A stretch of DNA of 64,000 bases from Streptomyces sp. SAJ15 (GTDB lineage Bacteria > Actinomycetota > Actinomycetes > Streptomycetales > Streptomycetaceae). The DNA lies in assembly GCF_007595705.1 (NCBI RefSeq), contig NZ_NISY01000013.1, positions 124,001 through 188,000 on the forward strand. Reading direction: 5' to 3'. This document shows positions 57,293-64,000 of the stretch, piece by piece; within the stretch, counting starts at the first letter, position 1; every line of letters begins with the position of its first letter. Below the pieces are notes generated by a model that was given only the letters and a program-made list of their open reading frames with translations, ran no database searches and had not been told where the DNA came from. A program made the translations under genes and the position numbers.

Positions 57293-60079
57293 TTGCTTAT
57301 CGAGCGGGAATGTGAATTGGGGTTCCTGCAGGATGTGCTTTCCGGGAGGTACTCGAATGCTCCTCGGGTGGTGCTCGTGGAGGGGGCGGTCGGATGCGGT
57401 AAGAGTCGGTTGCTGGATGTCGTCGCGGAGCGGGTCGCGGACGCGGGCTGTCTCGTCCTGGCCTCCGCGGGCTGCGCCGTTGGGGCGCAGCAGCGGACCG
57501 GGCTGTTGCGGCGGCTGCTCGCCGGTCCCGCGCTGACCGATTCCGCCAGAATGAGGATACGTTGGGTTCTGGATGAGTTGATTACTTCACGAGCTTCGCT
57601 CGAATTGCCTTCGAATCCCCCGGGAGGGGTACGGCTCGACGCGGTGGGAGACATCTGTTCGGCCCTTGTCGAGGCGGCGTGCGGTCGCCATGTGGTGGCT
57701 TTTGTCGACGATGTCGAAAAGGCCGACAAAGTGTCCTTGGAGTATCTTCTCGCAATCGGTAGGGAGCTTCGGTCCGCGGGAATGTCGCTGGTCTTCGCGG
57801 AATCCCTCGACCGCGATTCCAGCGACCCGGTCTTCCATACGGAACTGTTGCGGCAGGCGAACTTCCAGCGAGTGCGGCTGGGGCGGCTGAGCCGCCACGG
57901 CGTGGACCGGATGCTGGCCGCCGAGATCACCGAGCCCGCCGAGTCGACCCTCCACCAGGAGCTGTGGGCGGCCAGCGGCGGCAACCCGCTGCTGCTCCGC
58001 GCCCTGTTGGAGGAGCACCGGCTGAGCGGGCGGTCCGACGGCGCGGCGCAGAGCGCGGACGGCGCCCTTCGACTGAGCGTCGGCGGCCCGTTCGCCCAGG
58101 CCGTCCTCGCCTGCCTGCACCGCAGCGGGGCGCGGACCGCCGAACTCGCCGCCGGCGCCGCCGTGCTCGGCGCGTACAGCACCCCCGAACTCCTGGGCGG
58201 GCTGCTGGGGGCCGGAGCCGCCGTGGCGGCCCGGCGCAGCCAGGCGCTCAGCGAGGCGGGCATCCTCGACGGCGGCCGCTTCCGACACCCGGTCGCCGAG
58301 GCGGCCGTGCTGGAGCACATCCTCCCCCAGCGCCGCATGGAGCTGCACCGCAGGGCGGCGCGGCTGCTGCACACCGCCGCCGTCCCCTCGCGGGAGGTCG
58401 CCCGTCACCTGCTCGCCGCCCGCCACACCGACGAGCCATGGGCCACCGCGGTGCTCCAGGAGGCCGCCGACGAGGCCCTGGAGCGCGACGAGGCGAAGTC
58501 CGCCATCGACTACCTGGAGTTGGCGTCCGCCGGCTGTCCCGACGAGCGGCTGCGCGCCTCGATCAGAATCAGGATCGCCTTCGTCACCTGGCGACTGAGC
58601 CCGTTCATCGCCGAACAGCACCTGGCCGGCCCCGTCGAGGCCGACCGCGCCGGACTGCTCTCCGCGTCCTCCGCCGAACTGCTCGGCAGGCTGCTGCTGA
58701 TGCACGGCAGGACCGAGCCGGCGGGCCGGGGCCTCGCCCCGGAGACACCGGGCGCGGTGGGCCCGGTGGGCGCGGTGGGCGCACCGGAGCACGCCCGGCG
58801 GCGGGGGCCGGGCGCCGAACCGGAGCGCGCCCCCGGCCCCCACCCCCTCCGCGCCTCCCCGGTGGCCCCGGCCGCGCTGCCCGCCCTGCTGGCGTCCAGC
58901 ACCGTGTGGCTGCACCTCGGCCGGGGCGTCGACGGCTGCACGGTGGCCGAGGCGGAACGCGCCCTCGACGCCTCCCCGCTCATGGACACCACGCTGCCGA
59001 CCGTGGCCAACTACCTCAAGGTGCTGTCCCTCGCCGGGCATCCGGAGCGGGCCACGGCGCGCGGCCGGCGGCTGTACGAGGAGGCCGGCCGCCGGGACGC
59101 TCCCGGTTGGCAGGCGCTGCTCTGCGCCGTGCTGGCCGAAGTGGCCGTGATGCGCGGCCGGTTCGCCGAGGCGGAGGAGTACGGACGGCTGGCCCTCGGC
59201 CACGCCCCCGTCCGCAACCGCAGCGTCTTCGGCGTCGGGCCGACCGTGAGCCGCGTCCTGGCCTGCACCGCCATGGGCCGCTACGCCGAGGCCGGAGTGC
59301 TGCTGGAACAGCCTGTCCCGGACGATCTGTTCAACAGCCTGGAGGTGCTGCCCTACCTGCGCGCCCGAGGGCGCTACTACCTGGCCACCAACCGCCACCA
59401 CGCCGGGCTGGGCGACTTCATGAGCATGGGGTGGCTCGCCCGGAAGTGGGGCGTCGACCGGCCCGCCCTGCTGCCCTGGCGGATCGACGCCGCCGAGGCG
59501 CTGCTCGCCCTGGGGCGCCGCGCCTGCGCCGAACACACCATCCGGGAGCAGTTGGCCGCCGTCGAGCAGAGCCCCGCACGCGTCCGCGGCATGGCCTGGC
59601 GCGCCCAGGCCGCCGTCGCCGACGAACAGCAGCGGCCCCGGCTGCTGGCCCAGGCCGTCGACGAGCTCCACCCCGTGGGAGACGGCTATGAACTCGCCCG
59701 CACCCTGGCCGACCTGGCCGACGCCTACCAGACCACCGGCGATGTCGCCCGCTCCAGCATGATGAAGCGGCGCGCCTGGCAGATGGCCGGCGAGTGCGGT
59801 GCCCAACCGCTGTGCGACGCGGTCCTCCCCGGGCACCACGAGGAGGACTACCGGGAGTTCGGGCAGACACCGGGCCAGGACAAGATCAGCGACTCGGAGC
59901 GCCGGGTGGCCGCGCTCGCGGCACACGGCTACACCAACCGCGAGATCGCGGCCAAGCTGTTCATCACCGTGAGCACCGTGGAACAGCATCTGACCCGGGT
60001 CTACCGGAAACTCAACATCAGCCGCCGACAGGACCTGACCTCCGTCGACTTCACGGACCGGATCGACGAGTCGGCCTGA
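57293..60079 (+). CDS. LAL-type LuxR-family regulator
   Basis: 928 residues. An N-terminal AAA/STAND ATPase has Walker A EGAVGCGKSRLLD (about 29-41) and a Walker-B-like VVAFVDDVEKAD. A long helical middle follows, and a C-terminal LuxR helix-turn-helix (about 866-925) reads LAAHGYTNREIAAKLFITVSTVEQHLTRVY as landmarks. Large ATP-binding LuxR regulators are common pathway-specific activators of type I PKS clusters. The TTG at 57293 follows GGGGAGGGG. The first ~180 codons use less G/C-biased third positions than the rest. A Pro/Gly-rich insert lies near 480-520. It is the likely activator of the isonitrile cluster; the site at 46070-46128 is a candidate target. Confidence 0.93.
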   Translation: MLIERECELGFLQDVLSGRYSNAPRVVLVEGAVGCGKSRLLDVVAERVADAGCLVLASAGCAVGAQQRTGLLRRLLAGPALTDSARMRIRWVLDELITSRASLELPSNPPGGVRLDAVGDICSALVEAACGRHVVAFVDDVEKADKVSLEYLLAIGRELRSAGMSLVFAESLDRDSSDPVFHTELLRQANFQRVRLGRLSRHGVDRMLAAEITEPAESTLHQELWAASGGNPLLLRALLEEHRLSGRSDGAAQSADGALRLSVGGPFAQAVLACLHRSGARTAELAAGAAVLGAYSTPELLGGLLGAGAAVAARRSQALSEAGILDGGRFRHPVAEAAVLEHILPQRRMELHRRAARLLHTAAVPSREVARHLLAARHTDEPWATAVLQEAADEALERDEAKSAIDYLELASAGCPDERLRASIRIRIAFVTWRLSPFIAEQHLAGPVEADRAGLLSASSAELLGRLLLMHGRTEPAGRGLAPETPGAVGPVGAVGAPEHARRRGPGAEPERAPGPHPLRASPVAPAALPALLASSTVWLHLGRGVDGCTVAEAERALDASPLMDTTLPTVANYLKVLSLAGHPERATARGRRLYEEAGRRDAPGWQALLCAVLAEVAVMRGRFAEAEEYGRLALGHAPVRNRSVFGVGPTVSRVLACTAMGRYAEAGVLLEQPVPDDLFNSLEVLPYLRARGRYYLATNRHHAGLGDFMSMGWLARKWGVDRPALLPWRIDAAEALLALGRRACAEHTIREQLAAVEQSPARVRGMAWRAQAAVADEQQRPRLLAQAVDELHPVGDGYELARTLADLADAYQTTGDVARSSMMKRRAWQMAGECGAQPLCDAVLPGHHEEDYREFGQTPGQDKISDSERRVAALAAHGYTNREIAAKLFITVSTVEQHLTRVYRKLNISRRQDLTSVDFTDRIDESA

Positions 60080-60100
60080 GCGGAACCCCGGCGCGCAGGG

Positions 60101-60868
60101 CTAGTCGCCCCGCGCGCCGGGGAACAGGTCGGTGAACGGGCCGACGGCGTCCGCCACGTCCCGGCCGAAGGGGGCGTCGAAGTCCCAGACCAGGAACAGC
60201 AGGAACGCGATGAGCATGCTGAACAGGCCGGAGAGCATCAGCTCGCGCGGTGAACGGCGGATCTGGAGCGTGAAGATGAGCCCGACGGCCAGCACCGCTC
60301 CCAGCACCAGCCCGAACCACACCACGCTCGGCATCGTCGGCCCCGCGCTCTCCCGCCGTGCGCCCCGCGCGTCGTCGGCCGCGGCCACCTGGTCCAGCAG
60401 CCCCGGGTACGCCTGCGCCGCCTCCACGTCCTCGCCCCGCAGCTCCAGGACGTCCCCGCGCACCCTGTTCAGGAGCTCGTCGCCGCGTTCGGTCAGCTCA
60501 CCCTTGTCGAGCATCACCCGCCACTCCACGTTGACGACGTGGTCCACATACGCCGCCACGTCCCGGCGGATCCGCTCCCGGGCATGGGCCGGGTAGGCGT
60601 CCGCCCGCAGACTCACCTCGTGCAGCGCCTGCGCCTCGGTGCGCACCCCGTCCTGCGCCGCGCCGCGCGACTCCCACACCCCGGCGATGGCGAGCCCGAG
60701 CACGATGGCGTAGACCACGCCTACCATCATCGTCATGTACTCGATCACGTCCGGGGTTTCGCTGGGGTCGTAGTCGTCGCTCACCCGGCGCTCCTTGGCG
60801 ACCGTGATGACGACGACCACCAGGCACGCCCCGCCCATCGCCAGCAGCAGTACCAGCCATTCGGACAT
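60101..60868 (-). CDS. DUF4239-type membrane protein
   Basis: 255 residues. Two N-terminal hydrophobic helices (WLVLLLAMGGACLVVVVITVA; VIEYMTMMVGVVYAIVLGLAIAGVW) flank a short loop, then a helical cytoplasmic or external segment of about 110 residues rich in Glu/Arg, and two C-terminal helices (VVWFGLVLGAVLAVGLIFTL; ELMLSGLFSMLIAFLLFLVW). This is the layout of DUF4239, common in bacteria and of unknown function. The ATG at 60868 was chosen because the first helix then starts at residue 3; the longer frame is repeat-rich shadow. It lies 20 bp after the secreted Pro/Thr-rich gene on the same strand, probably one transcript, and is convergent with the LAL gene. Confidence 0.85.
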   Translation of the reverse strand: MSEWLVLLLAMGGACLVVVVITVAKERRVSDDYDPSETPDVIEYMTMMVGVVYAIVLGLAIAGVWESRGAAQDGVRTEAQALHEVSLRADAYPAHARERIRRDVAAYVDHVVNVEWRVMLDKGELTERGDELLNRVRGDVLELRGEDVEAAQAYPGLLDQVAAADDARGARRESAGPTMPSVVWFGLVLGAVLAVGLIFTLQIRRSPRELMLSGLFSMLIAFLLFLVWDFDAPFGRDVADAVGPFTDLFPGARGD

Positions 60869-60888
60869 CAGTTGACCTCCCGGGGTCG

Positions 60889-61575
60889 TCAGCGGCCACG
60901 CCTGCCGCCGGAGCCGGCGCGCGAGCGGGGGCGGAGGATGGCGGCCGCCAGCACGGCGGGAACCGTGAGCAGCAGGGTGAAGGTGACCAGCGAGGTGCGG
61001 CGCTCCGGCCGTTTCGTCAACGGGCGGTGCTGGGCGCGCAGTTCGACCCGCGCGACGGTCGGCTTCGGCGACGGCGTCGGCCTGGGCTTCGGCGATGTCC
61101 TCGGGGGCGGCGCCGGCCGCGCCACCCGGGTGGGCGGCGGCTCCGGCGCGGGCCGGGTGATCGGCGGCGCGGGCGCCGGCGTGGGCCTCGGCGGCGTGGG
61201 GCTGGGTCGGGGCGGCAGCGGAGGCGTGGTGACCGGACTGGGCGTGGGCCGTGGGCTCGGCGTCGGCGAAGGGGTCGGTTTGGGGGTGGGCTTGGGGGTG
61301 GGGGACGGGCTGGGCGTGGGGGTCGGCGTCGGTGTCGGCGTGGGGCTCGGTGTCGGCGTCGGGCTCGGCGTCGGCGTGGGGGTCGGCGTGGGGGTGGGGC
61401 AACGGTGCATCCGGGCCACGGCCCCGCCGGGGCCGGCGGAGGCGGTCAGACACCACCCCGCCCCGCGCGTCGTGGCCACGGCCCCATCGTCGGCTGTGGC
61501 TATGGTCCCGGAGGACAGGGCCACGAAGGCCGCGGCCAGGGCTCCCGCCCGTCGGGCGCGCTTCCGTGTTTTCAC
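60889..61575 (-). CDS. Secreted Pro/Thr-rich protein with C-terminal anchor
   Basis: 228 residues. An Arg/Lys-rich start and hydrophobic helix (ARRAGALAAAFVALSSGTIATA) form a signal peptide with an Ala-type cleavage site. The mature part begins with a short Cys-containing region (GWCLTASAGP, RMHRC), followed by a PTPTPSPTP repeat of about 110 residues. A hydrophobic helix near the C-terminus (LVTFTLLLTVPAVLAAAIL) and a basic tail (RPRSRAGSGGRRGR) would anchor it, as in cell-wall-spanning proteins. The start is a GTG at 61575 with only a weak ribosome-binding site. No enzyme domain is visible. The next gene on the strand is the DUF4239 membrane protein. Confidence 0.65.
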   Translation of the reverse strand: MKTRKRARRAGALAAAFVALSSGTIATADDGAVATTRGAGWCLTASAGPGGAVARMHRCPTPTPTPTPTPSPTPTPSPTPTPTPTPTPSPSPTPKPTPKPTPSPTPSPRPTPSPVTTPPLPPRPSPTPPRPTPAPAPPITRPAPEPPPTRVARPAPPPRTSPKPRPTPSPKPTVARVELRAQHRPLTKRPERRTSLVTFTLLLTVPAVLAAAILRPRSRAGSGGRRGR

Positions 61576-61864
61576 GCGGAGATGGTGGACGAGCGGGGCC
61601 GCCCACCCGCCGCATCACCCCGATAATTAGCCCGATAGGGGGAGTTGGGGGCCGGATCTCCCGGGTCGGTGTTTAGACGTCGACCAGCCGGATGTCGGAG
61701 CGGAACTCAGGTGCGTCCCGTTGGCACGCTGTGGCCAGAGGCTCGCGCGAGGGTGGGTAACTCGCCGACGAACGTCGTGGTTTGTCCAAGTCTTGCTCAA
61801 GGGTGGGCCAAACGCGGGAGCAATCCGGAGAGCCCGAAGCCGGGCGCGCCTAACTTGTGCCGGT

Positions 61865-62737
61865 ATGAGCGGTGATGCTGGTGGTCCCCGCGGGGTCGAC
61901 GCATGGCTGCGCCGGCGCCAGGTGATGCGGGCCGGGGTCGGTGGCGCGGTCGCCCTGGGAACCGGGTCGAGGCGCGGAGCCTCGGCGGCGTCGAGCGGCG
62001 GCAACGGTGTCGTCGCGGCCGCCGACCCCCGCGGGGTGGCCGCCGCCCCTGGCGGCACGGGCCCGGACCCTGGCGGCACGGGCGCGGACCTCTGCGGGAT
62101 CGCCGTCGACCCCCGCGGGACGGTCGTCGACGTCTGTGGGGTGGGCGCTCGGCCGGGGACTCCGGAGGCGGCGCTGCGGGCGCTGGCGGCGGGGAACCGG
62201 CGCTGGCGGACGTTCCGTGAGCGCCATCCCGACCAGGGCCGCGCCGTGCGGGAGTCGCTGGCCGGCGGGCAGCATCCCTTCGCCGTGGTGCTGGGGTGCG
62301 TCGACTCCCGCGTCCCTCCGGAGCTGGTGTTCGACCAGGGGCTGGGTGATCTGCTGACCGTGCGGTCGGCGGGCGAGGTCCTGGACGAGGCGGTCCTCGG
62401 GAGCATCGCGTACGGGGTTCTGGAGCTGGGGGTCCCGCTGGTCGTGGTGCTGGGGCACCAGTCCTGCGGGGCCGTCTCCGCGGCCGTCCGCGCCGACGAG
62501 GGCGGCTCGGAGCTGCCGGCCCATGTGCGGTATCTGACGGATCAGATCCGCCCGGTGATCGACCACACCCTCCAGGGCGATGCCCGGGTGGACGCGGCGA
62601 TCACGGCGAACGTGCGGCGGGTGCGGTCGCGTCTGGCCTCGGAGTCGGATCTCGCCGCGAAGATCACGGCAGGGGTGCTGGACGTCGTGGGGGCCCGCTA
62701 CGAGCTCACCAGTCAGCGGGTTCACCGGGTCCGCTGA
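61865..62737 (+). CDS. Exported beta-class carbonic anhydrase
   Basis: 290 residues. Interconverts CO2 and bicarbonate with a Cys2-His zinc site: C-x-D-x-R in VLGCVDSRVPPELVFDQG and H-x-x-C in VLGHQSCGAVSAA are both present. Ahead of the domain are about 95 extra residues: a twin-arginine-like stretch (LRRRQVMRAGVGGAVALG) suggesting Tat export, then a Gly/Pro/Asp-rich segment with repeated PGGTG and DPRGT. The ATG at 61865 puts the Arg pair at about residue 17. Exported enzymes of this form occur in streptomycetes. A terminator hairpin lies 12 bp past the stop. Confidence 0.9.
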   Translation: MSGDAGGPRGVDAWLRRRQVMRAGVGGAVALGTGSRRGASAASSGGNGVVAAADPRGVAAAPGGTGPDPGGTGADLCGIAVDPRGTVVDVCGVGARPGTPEAALRALAAGNRRWRTFRERHPDQGRAVRESLAGGQHPFAVVLGCVDSRVPPELVFDQGLGDLLTVRSAGEVLDEAVLGSIAYGVLELGVPLVVVLGHQSCGAVSAAVRADEGGSELPAHVRYLTDQIRPVIDHTLQGDARVDAAITANVRRVRSRLASESDLAAKITAGVLDVVGARYELTSQRVHRVR

Positions 62738-62748
62738 GAAAAGCCACG

Positions 62749-62788
62749 ACGGGCCTGCCCGTCCCACGAAGGGGACGGGCAGGCCCGT
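62749..62788. terminator. Perfect 17-bp hairpin between convergent genes
   Basis: ACGGGCCTGCCCGTCCC (62749-62765) pairs with GGGACGGGCAGGCCCGT (62772-62788) across a 6-base loop, between the carbonic anhydrase stop and the end of the convergent membrane protein gene. A bidirectional terminator is the likely role. Confidence 0.88.
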
Positions 62789-62839
62789 CTCCGGCCCTCT
62801 CCGGCGGCTCCTCGCGTGTGCGCGCCGGACGGGTCGGTC

Positions 62840-64000
62840 TCAGGCCGCCGCGGGCTCCGGCGCGGCTGCGGAGTCGGCGGGGCGGGGGATGCGGTGCAGG
62901 CCCTTGCGGTCGTAGAGGCGGGTGATGCCGAAGCCGAAGAGCAGGGCGGCGACCAGGGCGACGCCCATGGCGGTCCAGGCGCGGGCGAGGCCGGCGTCGG
63001 CCTGCGCGTCGAAGTAGAGGATGGAGCGCGCGCCGTCGGTGATCTGTCGCAGCGGCTCGAACTCCGCGAGGGTGCGGAAGAAGTCGGGCATCGCGTGGAT
63101 CGGCACGGTCGCTCCGGAGGAGGGGACGGCCATGGCGACGAAGACGACGGTCGAGAGCAGGAGGCCGGGGGTGCCGAAGGCGGCGAGCAGCGCCAGGACG
63201 CCCACGCCGACGACCGCGATGGTGGCGACGGAGTAGAGCCACAGCAGCCCGCGGTGGGGGGCGTCCATGTCGAGGAGGCCGACCGTGGCGGCCTCGACCA
63301 GCGAGCCCATGAGCACGGAGAGCCCGAGCATGACGACGGTGTTGATGGCCAGCGTGCGCGCGCGACTGGTGTGCTGGACGGGCTTGCGCAGCCGGATGGG
63401 GCCGTAGTCGCTGTGCAGGTAGCCCAGCGCGGTGTCGACCTGGGAGTGGATCACGTTGGCGCCGAGCATGCCGCAGACGACCAGGACCAGCGCGTAGTAG
63501 AAGGCGCTCAGGCCCATGGCGCTGTGCGAGCCGAGCGGGTGGCCGACGGCCACCTTCACCGAGACGGGGTCGGCGAGCATCAGCTGGGCGGCCGGGGTGA
63601 GTCGGGCGCCCTGCTGGTCGGCCCGGCTGAGGAGGTCCTTGCCGATCTGGGCGGAGGCCGCGTGGGCGGCCTGCTGGGTCGCCTGGCTTGCCAGGGAGGA
63701 GCCGATGCTGCCGGCGGCCTGGTTGGTCAGCACGGTCAGGGTCGGCCGGGCGACCTGCTGCTTCTGCTGCGGGCCGGCGAGCCCCGTCACCGTGGCGGTG
63801 AAGTCCTTCGGCACGACGAGGGCGCCGTAGATCTTGCCCTGCCCCAGCCGCTTGTCGGCCTCCTGTCGGCTGAGCACCTGCCAGTCGATGCTGTCGCCGT
63901 CCGCGGCGGACTTCTCGATCCCGGAGACGACCTGGTCGCCGAGGTTGAGGTGCTTGCCCTTGACATCGGCGCCGCTGTCGCTGTTGACCAGCGCGATGGG
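62840..64000 (-). CDS. YhgE/Pip-type ABC-2-like membrane protein, N-terminus cut by the window edge
   Basis: The frame is open to base 64000, so at least 386 residues are visible and the start lies outside. The visible N-terminal part (ALVNSDSG, LNLGDQVV, then DWQVLSRQEADKRLGQGKIYGALVVPKDF) is an extracytoplasmic domain typical of YhgE/Pip and ABC-2 permease-like proteins. Five to six membrane helices follow from about FYYALVLVVCGMLGANVI onward, with a GATVPIHAMPDFF loop that is common in this family. The role is uncertain: members include phage-infection proteins, ESX-linked proteins and drug-export permeases. The internal ATG at 63877 is not the start. The C-terminus is Pro/Ala-rich. Confidence 0.82.
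   Translation of the reverse strand, partial: PIALVNSDSGADVKGKHLNLGDQVVSGIEKSAADGDSIDWQVLSRQEADKRLGQGKIYGALVVPKDFTATVTGLAGPQQKQQVARPTLTVLTNQAAGSIGSSLASQATQQAAHAASAQIGKDLLSRADQQGARLTPAAQLMLADPVSVKVAVGHPLGSHSAMGLSAFYYALVLVVCGMLGANVIHSQVDTALGYLHSDYGPIRLRKPVQHTSRARTLAINTVVMLGLSVLMGSLVEAATVGLLDMDAPHRGLLWLYSVATIAVVGVGVLALLAAFGTPGLLLSTVVFVAMAVPSSGATVPIHAMPDFFRTLAEFEPLRQITDGARSILYFDAQADAGLARAWTAMGVALVAALLFGFGITRLYDRKGLHRIPRPADSAAAPEPAAA

Overview
The window is 64 kb of very GC-rich DNA (low 70s % GC by eye, third codon positions almost all G or C) with GTG/TTG starts, GTGA/ATGA gene overlaps, rare TTA codons, SARP and LuxR-type regulators and a cobalamin riboswitch. All of this points to a Streptomyces or close actinomycete chromosome. 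I ran no database search, so names rest on motifs and family recall.

Bases 1-12.8k hold a cobalamin (B12) pathway region: cobM (cut by the left edge), cbiD, cobK, a cobG-cobH-cobIJ operon on the minus strand, and a cobalamin riboswitch on the plus strand leading through an unusual Ala/Pro-rich ORF into cobN. Several of these reading frames carry low-complexity expansions.

Bases 12.8k-20.9k hold a His-rich zinc-type CDF exporter, a TTA-containing SARP regulator followed by a cupin and an aromatase typical of type II polyketide loci but with no ketosynthase, a lipase-maturation-factor-like membrane protein and a secreted alpha/beta-hydrolase.

Bases 20.9k-33.1k are a tightly coupled ten-gene plus-strand operon: ATP-grasp ligase, DUF4213/DUF364 protein, cysteine-synthase-fold PLP enzyme, enolase-superfamily epimerase, MFS exporter, methyltransferase, then a complete Opp/Dpp/Nik-type ABC importer (binding lipoprotein, two permeases, fused ATPase). 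Upstream is a Zur/Fur-like A/T-rich motif that recurs, 17 of 20 bases identical, upstream of the CDF zinc exporter. I read this as a candidate metal-regulated small metallophore system that makes, exports and re-imports its ligand, following the same logic as staphylopine but with different enzymes.

Bases 33.1k-45.9k are mostly stand-alone genes: a glycolipid-binding-domain protein, a short UvrA paralogue preceded by nine 22-bp tandem repeats, an APC amino-acid permease, an Fpg/Nei glycosylase, an APH(6)-like kinase, an orphan MbtH protein between two perfect hairpins, a GrpE-like protein, an FAD monooxygenase, dodecin, a metallophosphoesterase and a small DUF5988-like protein. Two gene-poor GC-rich stretches also lie here.

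Bases 46.2k-60.1k are a second biosynthetic cluster: a ScoE-type isonitrile-forming non-heme iron oxygenase, an FcoT/ScoD-type thioesterase-fold enzyme, a single-module highly reducing type I PKS (KS-AT-DH-ER-KR-ACP), an acyl-AMP ligase, a cytochrome P450, its ferredoxin (with a TTA codon), a 46-bp perfect palindrome, and a LAL-type LuxR regulator. It should make an isonitrile-bearing fatty acid or polyketide, with a PKS where the best-known isonitrile lipopeptide clusters have an NRPS. The right end carries a DUF4239 membrane protein, a Pro/Thr-rich secreted protein, an exported beta-carbonic anhydrase and a YhgE/Pip-type membrane protein cut by the window edge.
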